Counted from the stretch's first letter, positions 26,281-36,930 are shown. The stretch: 64,000 nt of DNA from Rhizobium croatiense (GCF_019793465.1 NZ_JAILYJ010000017.1:62001-126000); one strand, 5' to 3'. Notes: generated from the letters alone by a model not told the origin. Program-made: numbers and translations.

Positions 26281-28566
26281 TTACGAACCCGCCCCGTAGG
26301 CAGCGATCGCCGCCATGTTGACGATATCGCTGTCCTTGGCGCCCATCGAGGTGATCTGCACGGCCTTGTCGAGACCGACGAGGATCGGGCCGATCACCGT
26401 CGAGCCGCCGAGTTCCTGCAGCATCTTGGTCGAGATCGAGGCCGAGTGGAAGGCCGGCATGACCAGCACGTTGGCGGGGCCGGAGAGCCGGCAGAACGGA
26501 TATTGCTCCATCACCTTGCGGTTCAGCGCGACATCGGCGGCCATCTCACCGTCATATTCGAAATCGACGCGGCGCTTGTCGAGGATCTTCACCGCCTCGC
26601 GCACCCGCTCGGAGCGTTCGCCGGAGGGATGGCCGAAGGTGGAATAGGCGAGCAACGCAACACGCGGCGGATAGCCCATGCGCCGTGCGAGGCCGGCGGC
26701 CTCTTCGGCGATATCGGCAAGCTCTTCGGCGCTCGGCATGTCGTGCACCGCGGTATCGGCAACGAAGACGGTGCGGCCACGGCACAGCGCCAGCGACACG
26801 CCGATGACGCGGTGGCCGGGCTTCTCGTCGATGCAGCGGCGCACATCCTCGAGTGCGGTCGAATAGTTGCGGGTGATGCCGGTCACCATGCCGTCGGCAT
26901 CGCCGAGCGCCACCATGGTGGCGGCGAAATGGTTGCGGTCGTTGTGAATCAGCCGCTGCGCATCGCGGTGGAGATACCCCTTCCGCTGCAGCCTGGCATA
27001 GAGGTAATCGATATACGCCTCGACGCGGGTGGAGATGCGGGCATTGACGATCTCGAGGCCGGGGCGGTTGAGATCGATGCCGGCGCGCTCCGCCGTCGCC
27101 CGGATCAGGTCCTCGCGGCCGAGCAGCAGGGCGGTCCCGAGCTGCTGGTTGGCATAGGACAGTGCGGCGCGCAGGACCTGCTCTTCCTCGGCTTCGGCAA
27201 AGACGATGCGCTTCGGACGGCGGCGCACGCGCTCATAGAGGCTGGCGAGCGTCGAGGCGATCGGATCGCGGCGGGCCGAAAGCTCGCGGGCATAACCGGC
27301 CATGTCGGTGATGACCTTGCGGGCGACGCCGCTTTCGATCGCAGCTTGGGCGACGGCGACCGGGATGGCCGAGATCAGCCGCGGATCGAAGGGAACCGGG
27401 ATGATGTATTGCGCGCCGAAACGCGGCCGGTTGCCCTGGTATGCGGCGACCACGTCATCGGGCACGTCCTCGCGGGCAAGGTTTGCCAGCGCGTTGACGG
27501 CGGCGATCTTCATCGCGTCGTTGATCGTCGAGGCGCGCACGTCGAGGGCGCCGCGGAAGATATAGGGGAAGCCGAGGACGTTGTTGACCTGGTTCGGATA
27601 GTCCGAGCGGCCGGTCGCCATGATGGCGTCGTCGCGGATGCGGGCCACCTCTTCCGGGGTGATTTCGGGATCGGGATTGGCCATGGCGAAGATGATCGGC
27701 CGATCCGCCATCGAGCGGATCATCTTGGCCGAGAAGGCGCCCTTCTGCGACAGGCCGAAAATGACGTCGGCCCCTTTCATCGCTTCTTCCAGCGTGCGGG
27801 CGTCGGTCTTTGCCGCATGCGCCGATTTCCACTGGTTCATGCCCTCGGTGCGGCCCTGGTAAATGACGCCCTTGGTGTCGCAGAGGATGATGTTTTCGGG
27901 CGCAAAACCCATCGCCTTGACCAGTTCGACGCAGGCGATCGCCGCCGCGCCTGCACCGTTGCAGACGAGCTTCGTCGTCTTCAAGTCGCGGCCGGTCAGC
28001 TCCAGCGCATTGATCAGGCCGGCGGCGGCGATGATCGCCGTGCCGTGCTGGTCGTCATGGAAGACTGGAATATCCATCAGCTCGCGCAGCCGGCTTTCGA
28101 TGACGAAGCAATCCGGCGCCTTAATATCCTCGAGGTTGATGCCGCCGAAGGAGGGGCCGAGGAAGCGCACGCAGTTGATGAACTCGTCGACATTTTCCGT
28201 ATCGATCTCGAGGTCGATGGAATCGACGTCGGCGAAGCGCTTGAACAGCACCGACTTGCCTTCCATGACGGGCTTCGAGGCGAGCGCGCCGAGATTGCCG
28301 AGACCAAGGATCGCCGTGCCGTTGGAGATGACCGCAACCATGTTGCCGCGCGCCGTGTAATCATAGGCCGTCTGCGGATCGGCGGCGATCGCCTTGACGG
28401 GAACGGCGACACCCGGCGAATAGGCGAGCGACAGGTCGCGCTGCGTTGCCATCGGCTTGGTCGGGTTGATCTCCAGCTTGCCGGGCCGGCCCATGGCATG
28501 AAAATCGAGCGCCTCCTGGTCGGTCACTGATGTCGCCGGCCGGTCCTTCTTATCGATATCGGGCAT
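26281..28566 (-). CDS. tme: Malic enzyme with phosphotransacetylase-like C-terminal domain (probably NADP-dependent)
   Basis: Malic enzyme decarboxylates malate to pyruvate. The 761-residue form joins a malic domain (about residues 15-150, with SLAYSPGVAVPVKAI), a dinucleotide-binding domain (LVCNGAGAAAIACVELV, about 190-330) and a C-terminal phosphotransacetylase-like half (about 430-760). The last is not thought to be catalytic. Rhizobia have two such enzymes, Dme (NAD) and Tme (NADP). I favour Tme because it lies beside mutS, as I recall for S. meliloti; the cofactor cannot be read safely from sequence. It is divergent from mutS. Confidence 0.88.
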   Translation of the reverse strand: MPDIDKKDRPATSVTDQEALDFHAMGRPGKLEINPTKPMATQRDLSLAYSPGVAVPVKAIAADPQTAYDYTARGNMVAVISNGTAILGLGNLGALASKPVMEGKSVLFKRFADVDSIDLEIDTENVDEFINCVRFLGPSFGGINLEDIKAPDCFVIESRLRELMDIPVFHDDQHGTAIIAAAGLINALELTGRDLKTTKLVCNGAGAAAIACVELVKAMGFAPENIILCDTKGVIYQGRTEGMNQWKSAHAAKTDARTLEEAMKGADVIFGLSQKGAFSAKMIRSMADRPIIFAMANPDPEITPEEVARIRDDAIMATGRSDYPNQVNNVLGFPYIFRGALDVRASTINDAMKIAAVNALANLAREDVPDDVVAAYQGNRPRFGAQYIIPVPFDPRLISAIPVAVAQAAIESGVARKVITDMAGYARELSARRDPIASTLASLYERVRRRPKRIVFAEAEEEQVLRAALSYANQQLGTALLLGREDLIRATAERAGIDLNRPGLEIVNARISTRVEAYIDYLYARLQRKGYLHRDAQRLIHNDRNHFAATMVALGDADGMVTGITRNYSTALEDVRRCIDEKPGHRVIGVSLALCRGRTVFVADTAVHDMPSAEELADIAEEAAGLARRMGYPPRVALLAYSTFGHPSGERSERVREAVKILDKRRVDFEYDGEMAADVALNRKVMEQYPFCRLSGPANVLVMPAFHSASISTKMLQELGGSTVIGPILVGLDKAVQITSMGAKDSDIVNMAAIAAYGAGS

Positions 28567-28679
28567 AAATCCTCCAACGTCCTGTGGGCGACGCTTTGCT
28601 CTTCCTCAAATGCTGTTGTCATCTATAGCGGCGCGCGGATAGGGTTGGCACCTGTTTTTTTGGGAAAAACTGCACCTCC

Positions 28680-31406
28680 GTGAACGCACGAATAGACACA
28701 GGAAATGAAGCCTTTTCGGCTGCCGAGCTTGCCACGGCGGAAAGCCGTGCCTCGGCGACGCCGATGATGGAGCAATATATCGAGATCAAGGCGAACAATC
28801 CGGGTTCGCTGCTCTTCTATCGCATGGGCGACTTCTACGAGCTGTTCTTCGAGGATGCGCTGGAGGCTTCGCGCGCGCTCGGCATCACGCTGACGAAGCG
28901 TGGCCAGCATATGGGCCAGGATATCCCGATGTGCGGCGTTCCCGTGCATGCCGCCGACGATTATCTGCAGAAGCTGATTTCGCTCGGCTTCCGCGTCGCC
29001 GTCTGCGAGCAGGTCGAGGATCCCGCCGAAGCAAAGAAGCGCGGCGGCAAATCCGTCGTCAAGCGCGATGTCGTGCGCTTGGTCACGCCGGGCACGATCA
29101 CCGAGGAAAAGCTGCTATCGCCCTCGGAATCCAACTATCTGATGGCGCTCGCCCGCATTCGCGGCGGGGCCGAACCGGCGTTGGCGCTTGCCTGGATCGA
29201 TATTTCCACCGGCGTCTTCCGGCTGGCAGAGACGGAAAGTTCGCGGCTGCTTGCCGACATCCTGCGCATCGATCCGCGCGAGCTCATCCTGCCCGATACG
29301 ATCTTCCACGATGCCGAGCTGAAACCCGTCTTTGACGTGCTCGGCCGAACGGCGGTGCCGCAGCCGGCGGTTCTCTTCGACAGCGCCAGCGCCGAAGGCC
29401 GGATCGCCCGCTATTTCGGGGTTTCGACGCTGGACGGCTTCGGCAGCTTCTCGCGCGCCGAGCTTGCGGCGGCCGCAGCCGCCGTCGCCTATGTCGAGAA
29501 GACGCAGATCGCCGAGCGTCCGCCGCTTGGGCAGCCCGAACGGGAAAGTGCCGCCTCGACACTTTTCATCGACCCGGCCACCCGCGCCAATCTCGAACTT
29601 GCCCGCACGCTGTCGGGCGATCGCAACGGTTCGCTGCTGACCGCGATCGACCGCAGCGTCACCGGCGGCGGCGCCAGGCTTCTGGCCGAACGGCTGATGT
29701 CGCCGCTCACCGATCCCGGCCGCATCAATGCCCGGCTCGATTCGATCGGCTTTCTGATCGATGAACCGTCGCTTTGCGGCAAGCTGCGCGACACGCTGAA
29801 ACATGTGCCCGACATGCCGCGGGCGCTCTCCCGCCTGGCGCTCGACCGCGGCGGCCCGCGTGACCTTGCGGCCATCCGCCAAGGCCTTCAGGCGGCGGGC
29901 GGCGTTGCGGCCATGCTCGCCAACGCCATGCTGCCGGAAGAGCTCGGCGAGGCGCTGGCCGGGCTGAAAGCGCTTCCCGCGAGCCTGGAAACGCTACTTG
30001 CCGAGACGCTTGCCGATGAACTGCCGTTGCTGAAGCGCGACGGCGGCTTCCTGCGCGACGGCGCCAGCGCCGAGCTCGATGAGGTCCGGGCGCTGCGCGA
30101 CCAGTCGCGCCGCGTCATCGCCGGGCTGCAGCTGCAATATGCCGAGGAAACCGGCATCCGGTCGCTGAAGATCAAGCACAACAATATTCTCGGCTATTTC
30201 ATCGAGGTCACCGCCGGCAATGCCGGCCCGATGACCGATACGGCCGAAGCCAAGGCCCGCTTCATCCACCGCCAGACGATGGCGAGCGCGATGCGCTTCA
30301 CCACGACCGAACTTGCCGATCTTGAAAGCCGCATCGCCAACGCTGCCGACCGGGCGCTTTCGATCGAACTCGAAGCCTTCGACGGGATGACGGCGGCCGT
30401 TGTGGCTGAAGCCGAGGCGATCAAATCGGGCGCCCGCGCGCTGGCGGTGATCGACGTCGCCGCCGGCCTGGCGCTGCTCGCCGAAGAGCAGGCCTATTGC
30501 CGGCCGCAGGTCGACGGCTCGAAAATGTTTGCCATCGAGGGCGGCCGTCATCCCGTCGTCGAGCAGGCGCTGCGGCGGCAGGCGGGCGGCCCCTTCGTCG
30601 CCAACCATTGCGATCTTTCGCCGAAGGACGGCGCCAAGGACGGCGCCATCTGGCTGCTGACCGGTCCGAATATGGGCGGTAAATCGACCTTCCTGCGCCA
30701 GAACGCGCTGATTGCGATCCTGGCGCAGATGGGCTCCTTCGTGCCGGCGGCATCAGCCCATATCGGCATCGTCGACCGGCTGTTCTCGCGCGTCGGCGCC
30801 TCCGACGATCTGGCGCGCGGGCGCTCGACCTTCATGGTCGAGATGGTGGAGACCGCCGCCATCCTCAATCAGGCAAGCGACCGTTCGCTCGTCATCCTCG
30901 ACGAGATCGGCCGCGGCACTGCGACATTCGACGGTCTGTCGATCGCCTGGGCGGCCGTCGAGCACCTGCACGAGGCCAATCGCTGCCGCGGCCTCTTTGC
31001 CACGCATTTCCACGAGCTGACCGTGCTGTCGGAGAAACTTGGCCGGCTATCGAACGCCACGATGCGCGTCAAGGAATGGGACGGCGACGTCATCTTCCTG
31101 CATGAGGTCGGGCCCGGTGCGGCCGACCGCTCCTACGGCATCCAGGTCGCCCGGCTCGCCGGGCTTCCGGCCTCGGTCGTGGCGCGCGCCCGCGACGTGC
31201 TCACCCGCCTCGAGGATGCCGACCGCAAGAACCCGGCAAGCCAGTTGATCGACGACCTGCCGCTCTTCCAGGTAGCGGTGCGCCGCGAGGACGCGGCTCG
31301 CGGGCCGTCCAAGGTCGAGGAGGCGTTGAAGGCGATGAGCCTCGACGACATGACACCGCGCGAGGCGATGGACGCGCTTTACGATCTCAAGAAGAAGCTG
31401 AAATAG
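28680..31406 (+). CDS. mutS: DNA mismatch repair protein MutS
   Basis: MutS recognises mismatches and starts repair with MutL. The 908-residue product has the mismatch-binding motif FYELF (GDFYELFFEDA, near residue 60), connector, lever and clamp domains, and the ATPase domain. Walker A is GPNMGGKST, Walker B is VILDEIGRGT and the final signature THFHEL follows. A dimerisation helix ends the protein. The start is GTG (NARIDTGNEAFS), in register with homologues, with a weak ribosome site. It is divergent from the malic enzyme, with 113 bp between. Confidence 0.98.
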   Translation: MNARIDTGNEAFSAAELATAESRASATPMMEQYIEIKANNPGSLLFYRMGDFYELFFEDALEASRALGITLTKRGQHMGQDIPMCGVPVHAADDYLQKLISLGFRVAVCEQVEDPAEAKKRGGKSVVKRDVVRLVTPGTITEEKLLSPSESNYLMALARIRGGAEPALALAWIDISTGVFRLAETESSRLLADILRIDPRELILPDTIFHDAELKPVFDVLGRTAVPQPAVLFDSASAEGRIARYFGVSTLDGFGSFSRAELAAAAAAVAYVEKTQIAERPPLGQPERESAASTLFIDPATRANLELARTLSGDRNGSLLTAIDRSVTGGGARLLAERLMSPLTDPGRINARLDSIGFLIDEPSLCGKLRDTLKHVPDMPRALSRLALDRGGPRDLAAIRQGLQAAGGVAAMLANAMLPEELGEALAGLKALPASLETLLAETLADELPLLKRDGGFLRDGASAELDEVRALRDQSRRVIAGLQLQYAEETGIRSLKIKHNNILGYFIEVTAGNAGPMTDTAEAKARFIHRQTMASAMRFTTTELADLESRIANAADRALSIELEAFDGMTAAVVAEAEAIKSGARALAVIDVAAGLALLAEEQAYCRPQVDGSKMFAIEGGRHPVVEQALRRQAGGPFVANHCDLSPKDGAKDGAIWLLTGPNMGGKSTFLRQNALIAILAQMGSFVPAASAHIGIVDRLFSRVGASDDLARGRSTFMVEMVETAAILNQASDRSLVILDEIGRGTATFDGLSIAWAAVEHLHEANRCRGLFATHFHELTVLSEKLGRLSNATMRVKEWDGDVIFLHEVGPGAADRSYGIQVARLAGLPASVVARARDVLTRLEDADRKNPASQLIDDLPLFQVAVRREDAARGPSKVEEALKAMSLDDMTPREAMDALYDLKKKLK

Positions 31407-31417
31407 GAGCGCGGCCG

Positions 31418-31693
31418 ATGTTCATGGAAAAGCTGGTTCGCGAAACCGAGCGCCTCTCACTGATCTGCTCCATGCTCGACACGATGCGGCGCGCCGACCG
31501 GGACCGCGATGCGCGCGGCTGGACCTCGCCGATCGGCCTGCTGAAAATCACCCGCAGTTGCGCTATGATCTCGGAGCTCGCAACCGCGATCGCCAAGGCA
31601 GGTTATCGCGAATGCGACAGGCAGACGCTCGAAGAGATCCTGGGCGAGACACGGCAGGTGCTCTACGCGCTGAGAGCGCAGGCGGCCGACTGA
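31418..31693 (+). CDS. Conserved hypothetical protein between mutS and glnD
   Basis: This 91-residue protein is Leu/Ala/Arg-rich, probably all-helical, with no signal peptide or membrane segment. I know no family for it. AGGAGCGCGGCCG precedes its ATG 11 bp after the mutS stop, and codon use resembles its neighbours, so I accept it as a gene. It is probably co-transcribed with mutS. There are several cysteines (SLICSML, RSCAM, YRECDR) without a clear metal motif. Confidence 0.65.
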   Translation: MFMEKLVRETERLSLICSMLDTMRRADRDRDARGWTSPIGLLKITRSCAMISELATAIAKAGYRECDRQTLEEILGETRQVLYALRAQAAD

Positions 31694-31826
31694 GGCTTTT
31701 GCCGAAAGCCGCTGCTTGCATCAAAGCGTCCCGACCCTTGCCGCCGGCCAACACCATTTCGCCAAATTTAAAGGGTCTTGCAGTATGAGGACCTGTGTCA
31801 ATCGCCGGGCAAAGAGGCTATAGCGC

Positions 31827-34733
31827 ATGCAGACGAAACCAGCGGCAGGCCGCGAACCGGCAGCTCGGCATGAACAGGACGCCACTCCGGCGAAAGCAAT
31901 GCGCGACCTCGATTTCTCCACGATCCTTGACACCGAGCTGCTGCAGAACCAGTGCGACGCCGTTGCCGAAGCCAACCGCAACCGGCCCGATGTCATGCGT
32001 ACCGATCTCCTCGCCGTCCTGAAAAAGGCAAGCACCGAGGGCCGGCAGAAGGCGCGCGCGGCGCTAGCTGCCGACGGCAGCGGGCTCAACTGCGCCTACC
32101 GGATTTCCTGGCTGCAGGACCAGATCATCACGGTCCTCTACAATTTCGCCACCGCCCATATCTTTCCGCAACAGAAGGACAAGTTCGCCGTCACCGCCGT
32201 CGGCGGCTATGGCCGCGACACGCTGGCACCCGGCTCCGATATCGACCTGCTCTTCCTCTTCCTGCCGCGGCCGGCGGAAGAGACGCACAAGGCAGTCGAA
32301 TTCATGCTCTACGTGCTCTGGGACATGGGCTTCAAGGTCGGCCACGCCACCCGTACGGTGGAGGAATGCATCGCGCTTTCCAAGTCCGACATGACGATCC
32401 GCACCGCCATTCTGGAGATGCGCTTTATCTGCGGGTTGCAGCGGCTGGAAACGGAGCTCGAGACCCGCTTCGACAAGGAAATCGTCACCGGCACCGGCCC
32501 GGAATTCATCGCGGCCAAGCTTGCCGAGCGCGACGAACGCCACCGCAAGGCCGGCGACACACGTTATCTCGTCGAACCGAACGTCAAGGAAGGCAAGGGC
32601 GGGCTTCGCGACCTGCACACGCTGTTCTGGATCTCGAAATATTATTATCACGTGCGCGACCAGGCGGAGCTGGTCAAGCTCGGCGTCCTGTCAAAGCACG
32701 AATACCGCCTGCTCGAGAAGGCCGACGACTTCCTCTGGGCGGTGCGCTGCCATATGCACTTCCTGACCGGCAAGGCCGAGGAACGGCTGTCCTTCGACAT
32801 CCAGCGCGAGATCGCCGAAGCCTTCGGCTATCACACCCGCCCCGGCCTTTCGGCCGTCGAGCGCTTCATGAAACATTATTTCCTCGTTGCCAAGGATGTC
32901 GGCGATTTGACCCGCATCCTATGCGCCGCGCTCGAAGACCAGCAGGCCAAATCGATCCCCGGCCTTACCGGCGTCATCAGCCGTTTCACCCATCGCACCC
33001 GCAAGATCGCCGGCAGCGTCGAATTCGTCGAAGACCGCGGCCGCATCGCTCTCGCCGACGCGGAGGTGTTCAAGCGCGATCCGGTCAGCATCCTGCGGCT
33101 CTTCCATGTCGCCGACATCAATGGGCTGGAATTTCATCCCGATGCGCTGAAACGCGTCACCCGTTCGCTTGCCCTGATCGACAACAGCTTACGGGAAAAC
33201 GACGAGGCGAACCGCCTGTTCATGTCGATCCTGACATCGAAACGCGACCCGGCGCTGATCTTGCGCCGGATGAACGAGGCCGGCGTGCTCGGCCGGTTCA
33301 TTCCCGATTTCGGCAAGATCGTCGCGATGATGCAGTTCAACATGTATCACCACTATACGGTGGACGAACATCTGATCCGCACCGTCGACGTTCTCTCCGA
33401 GATCGACAAGTCGCGTTCGGAGGATCTGCACCCGCTCGCCAACAAGCTGATTTCGAACATCGAAGACCGCGAGGCGCTCTACGTCGCCGTTCTTCTCCAC
33501 GATATCGCCAAGGGCCGGCTGGAGGATCATTCGATCGCCGGCGCCCGCGTCGCCCGCAAGCTCTGCGCCCGCTTCGGCCTGTCGCAGAAGCAGACGGAAA
33601 TTGTCGTCTGGCTGATCGAGGAACATCTGACCATGTCGATGGTGGCGCAGACCCGCGACCTCACCGACCGCAAGACGATCACCGATTTCGCCGACCGGGT
33701 GCAGTCGCTCGACCGGCTGAAGATGCTGTTGATCCTGACGATCTGCGATATCCGCGCCGTCGGGCCCGGCGTCTGGAACGGCTGGAAGGGCCAGCTTCTG
33801 CGCACGCTCTATTACGAGACCGAGCTGCTGCTGGCCGGCGGCTTCTCCGAGGTATCGCGCAAGGAGCGGGCCAATGCCGCCGCCGAGGCGCTGCGCGGCG
33901 CGCTCACCGAATGGAGCCAGAAGGACCGCAACACCTATACCAAGCTGCATTACCAGCCCTATCTGCTCTCCGTGCCGCTGGAAGACCAGCTTCGTCATGC
34001 CCATTTCATCCGCCAGGCCGACAAGGCGGGCCAGGCGCTCGCCACCATGGTGCGGACCGACAGTTTCCACGCCATCACCGAGATCACCGTGCTGTCGCCC
34101 GACCATCCGCGCCTGCTCGCCGTCATTGCCGGGGCGTGTGCGGCGGCCGGCGCCAACATCGTCGATGCGCAGATCTTCACGACGTCGGACGGACGGGCGC
34201 TCGATACGATCCATGTCAGCCGCGAGTTTGCCGACGATGCCGACGAACTGCGCCGCGCCGGCACGATCGGGCGAATGATCGAGGACGTGCTGTCGGGGCG
34301 CAAGCGCCTGCCCGAAGTCATCGCCACGCGCGCGCGCAACCGCAAGAAAAGTAAGGCCTTCGTCATTCCGCCGTCGGTCAACATCACCAACAACCTGTCG
34401 AACAAGTTCACCGTCATAGAGGTCGAATGCCTCGACCGCCCCGGCCTCTTGTCTGAGATCACCGCCGTGCTCTCCGATCTATCGCTCGACATCCAGTCGG
34501 CCCGCATCACCACCTTCGGCGAGAAGGTGATCGACACTTTCTACGTCACCGATCTGGTCGGCCAGAAAATATCGGGCGACAGCAAGCGCGCCAATATCAC
34601 CGCCCGGATGAAGGCGGTGATGGCCGAGGAGGAGGACGAACTGCGCGAGCGCATGCCTTCCGGCATCATCGCGCCGGCCGCCACCGCCCGGACATCGCCC
34701 CCAGCCGAAAAGAAAGCCGATTCCCCAGCATGA
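31827..34733 (+). CDS. glnD: Bifunctional [protein-PII] uridylyltransferase / uridylyl-removing enzyme
   Basis: GlnD senses glutamine and uridylylates or deuridylylates PII proteins (GlnB, GlnK), setting NtrBC activity and glutamine synthetase adenylylation. The 968-residue product has the nucleotidyltransferase motif GGYGRDTLAPGSDIDLLFLF (about residues 130-150), the HD hydrolase domain (YVAVLLHDIAKGR, near 560) and two C-terminal ACT domains (around 755 and 865, the second with EVECLDRPGLLSEITAVL). All expected domains are intact. murJ overlaps its end by four bases. Confidence 0.97.
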   Translation: MQTKPAAGREPAARHEQDATPAKAMRDLDFSTILDTELLQNQCDAVAEANRNRPDVMRTDLLAVLKKASTEGRQKARAALAADGSGLNCAYRISWLQDQIITVLYNFATAHIFPQQKDKFAVTAVGGYGRDTLAPGSDIDLLFLFLPRPAEETHKAVEFMLYVLWDMGFKVGHATRTVEECIALSKSDMTIRTAILEMRFICGLQRLETELETRFDKEIVTGTGPEFIAAKLAERDERHRKAGDTRYLVEPNVKEGKGGLRDLHTLFWISKYYYHVRDQAELVKLGVLSKHEYRLLEKADDFLWAVRCHMHFLTGKAEERLSFDIQREIAEAFGYHTRPGLSAVERFMKHYFLVAKDVGDLTRILCAALEDQQAKSIPGLTGVISRFTHRTRKIAGSVEFVEDRGRIALADAEVFKRDPVSILRLFHVADINGLEFHPDALKRVTRSLALIDNSLRENDEANRLFMSILTSKRDPALILRRMNEAGVLGRFIPDFGKIVAMMQFNMYHHYTVDEHLIRTVDVLSEIDKSRSEDLHPLANKLISNIEDREALYVAVLLHDIAKGRLEDHSIAGARVARKLCARFGLSQKQTEIVVWLIEEHLTMSMVAQTRDLTDRKTITDFADRVQSLDRLKMLLILTICDIRAVGPGVWNGWKGQLLRTLYYETELLLAGGFSEVSRKERANAAAEALRGALTEWSQKDRNTYTKLHYQPYLLSVPLEDQLRHAHFIRQADKAGQALATMVRTDSFHAITEITVLSPDHPRLLAVIAGACAAAGANIVDAQIFTTSDGRALDTIHVSREFADDADELRRAGTIGRMIEDVLSGRKRLPEVIATRARNRKKSKAFVIPPSVNITNNLSNKFTVIEVECLDRPGLLSEITAVLSDLSLDIQSARITTFGEKVIDTFYVTDLVGQKISGDSKRANITARMKAVMAEEEDELRERMPSGIIAPAATARTSPPAEKKADSPA

Positions 34734-36310
34734 GTCTCGTCAAGAAATTCGCGACCGTCGGTGGCGCCACCCTCGGCAGCCGGATCTTCGGCTTCGCCCG
34801 CGAAACGCTGATGGCCGCCGCACTCGGCACCGGCCCGATGGCCGACGTCTTCTATGCCGCCTTCCGCTTTCCGAATCTGTTTCGCCGGCTGTTTGCCGAA
34901 GGCGCCTTCAATGCCGCCTTCGTGCCGCTCTTTGCCAAGGAGATCGAGGCGAACGGTACGGATGGGGCCAAGCGCTTTTCCGAGGAAGTCTTCGGCGTGT
35001 TGTTTTCGGTGCTGCTCCTCATCACCATCGTGATGGAGCTCTCCATGCCGCTGCTGGTGCGTTTTATCATCGCGCCGGGTTTCGCCGACGACCCCGAGAA
35101 ATTCTCGATCACGATCCGCATGGCGGCCGTGATGTTTCCCTATCTCATGTGCATGTCGCTGACAGCGATGATGAGCGGCATGCTGAATTCGCTGCATCAT
35201 TTCTTCGCCGCCGCCATCGCACCCGTCTTTTTGAACGTGGTGATGATCGGGGCGCTGTTCTATGCGCTCTATACCGGTGCCGATCCGTTGGCGACTGCCT
35301 GGTATCTTTCCTGGGGCGTGCTTGTGGCCGGCGTGCTGCAGCTTGCCGTCGTCTATGTCGGCGTGCTTGCGGCCGGCATGAGCATCGGCCTGCGCTTCCC
35401 GAAGATGACGCCGAACGTCAAGCGGCTGCTGATCCTGGCCGTGCCGGCCGCCGTCACCGGCGGCATCACCCAGATCAACCAGCTGATCGGCCAGGCGATC
35501 GCCTCCTCCCGCGACGGCGCGATCGCGGCGCTGCAATATGCCGACCGCATCTACCAGCTGCCGCTCGGCGTCGTCGGCGTCGCCGTCGGCGTGGTGCTGC
35601 TGCCGGAGCTGGCGCGCGCCTTGAAGGCCGGCCACCTGCGCGAGGCCGGCAACCTGCAGAACCGCTCGATCGAATTCGTGCTGTTCCTGACCATTCCCGC
35701 CGCCTTCGCGCTCTGGATCCTGTCCGACGAGATCATCCGCGTGCTCTACGAACGCGGCGCCTTCCATCAGGAAAACACCCTCGTCGTCGGCTCGATCCTG
35801 GCGATTTACGGCATCGGCCTGCCCGCCTTCGTGCTGATCAAGGCGCTGCAGCCCGGCTTCTATGCCCGCGAGGACACCAAGACGCCGATGCGCTTCTCGG
35901 CGATCGCCGTTGCGACCAACTGCGCCACGGCGCTGACACTCTTCCCCTATATGGGCGCGCCCGGCATCGCCGTCGCCGAAGCCACAGCCGGCTGGATCAG
36001 CACCGTGCTGCTGTTCACCACACTTTTGCGCCGCGGGCATCTGACCTGGGAATGGGCGCTGGCAAAACGCACCGCGCTGCTGATCGTCGCCGCGGCCGTC
36101 ATGGGGGCGGCGATCGTCTTCCTCAAGCAGTATTTTGCGCCCTGGCTTGCCTCGGGCGCGCCGCTTCTCACCAAGATCGGCACGCTGGGGCTGTTGATTG
36201 CGATCTCCATGCTGGTCTATTTCGCCGCCGCCTTCCTGATCGGCGGAGCGAATCTCGGCATGATCCGGCGCAATCTGAACCGCAAGCCGGTGGCGGCAGA
36301 AGATGCATAA
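34730..36310 (+). CDS. murJ: Lipid II flippase MurJ (MviN)
   Basis: MurJ flips undecaprenyl-linked peptidoglycan precursor across the inner membrane. The 526-residue polytopic protein has about 14 hydrophobic helices. Family motifs are present: SRIFGFARETLMAAALGTG at the N-terminus, RRLFAEGAFNAAFVPLF, and NQLIGQAIASSRDGAIAALQYADRIYQLPLGV. Its ATG overlaps the glnD stop, as in many alphaproteobacteria. The C-terminus ends four bases from the convergent peptidase gene. Confidence 0.96.
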   Translation: MSLVKKFATVGGATLGSRIFGFARETLMAAALGTGPMADVFYAAFRFPNLFRRLFAEGAFNAAFVPLFAKEIEANGTDGAKRFSEEVFGVLFSVLLLITIVMELSMPLLVRFIIAPGFADDPEKFSITIRMAAVMFPYLMCMSLTAMMSGMLNSLHHFFAAAIAPVFLNVVMIGALFYALYTGADPLATAWYLSWGVLVAGVLQLAVVYVGVLAAGMSIGLRFPKMTPNVKRLLILAVPAAVTGGITQINQLIGQAIASSRDGAIAALQYADRIYQLPLGVVGVAVGVVLLPELARALKAGHLREAGNLQNRSIEFVLFLTIPAAFALWILSDEIIRVLYERGAFHQENTLVVGSILAIYGIGLPAFVLIKALQPGFYAREDTKTPMRFSAIAVATNCATALTLFPYMGAPGIAVAEATAGWISTVLLFTTLLRRGHLTWEWALAKRTALLIVAAAVMGAAIVFLKQYFAPWLASGAPLLTKIGTLGLLIAISMLVYFAAAFLIGGANLGMIRRNLNRKPVAAEDA

Positions 36311-36313
36311 GCT

Positions 36314-36742
36314 CTAACAATCGACCCACCGCCTCCGCGGCCCGACATCGACATGGACGATGCCGTTGCAATAGGTGCCGATGCCGCCGATCCCCGGTGC
36401 GCTGCTTGCGGCGGCGATGATGGTGCGCTCCGACAGGCCCGGCATCCTGATATCGGCCGCCAGGCATTTGCCGTGCAGGGAGCCATGACGGCGGGGATGC
36501 GGCCTCAGGCCGGAGGTGATCATCGGACGGCGTCCAGTTTTCGCGGCGATATGCGACAGCACGGCCCGAAGACGCGCGGGAAAACAGCCGGCACGGACAC
36601 TGACGGTCTGGACCGTATAGGCGAGGCGCGCCTCATGTTTCGGCAGATGAATGGCCGGCCTTTTGCTGTCTTGACCGACGGCGCTGGTTGCTGATTGTAG
36701 GGCGAAAAGGCCTGCCATGGCGAGCAAAGCGGGGTTCTGCAT
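36314..36742 (-). CDS. Secreted M15-type (YcbK/DUF882-like) peptidase
   Basis: The 142-residue protein has a short signal peptide (LLAMAGLFALQSATSAVGQ). A compact domain with the zinc peptidase M15 pattern follows: RPMITSGLRPHPRRHGSLHGKCLAADIRM with an HxxxxxxD-like ligand pair, and the last ligand in GIVHVDVGPRR. Such proteins cleave peptidoglycan cross-links or D-Ala-containing peptides. Substrate is inferred from the family only. The stop lies 3 bp from the convergent murJ stop. Confidence 0.78.
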   Translation of the reverse strand: MQNPALLAMAGLFALQSATSAVGQDSKRPAIHLPKHEARLAYTVQTVSVRAGCFPARLRAVLSHIAAKTGRRPMITSGLRPHPRRHGSLHGKCLAADIRMPGLSERTIIAAASSAPGIGGIGTYCNGIVHVDVGPRRRWVDC

Positions 36743-36930
36743 GGGTCCCTCCGAGTGGTTGGAACGGCGGCCATCCGGCCGCCCCTGCGCCGTCGAGGAT
36801 TTTCAGTTCAATAAAAGCTTTTCTGTGAAATTTTATACTCAATTATAACTAAACAGCCTGATCAATTCGGCTTAAGACCGGGGCAATGTCTGCCTCAAAA
36901 TGGAAAAAACGTCCAAACACAGGAGATCAC

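Noticed and set aside
26446..28530. Long plus-strand open frame (694 codons)
   Set aside because: It is antisense to the malic enzyme, has no recognisable domain and is a GC-driven shadow of that gene.
31952..34354. 800-codon open frame overlapping glnD
   Set aside because: Frame-shifted shadow of glnD without family motifs.
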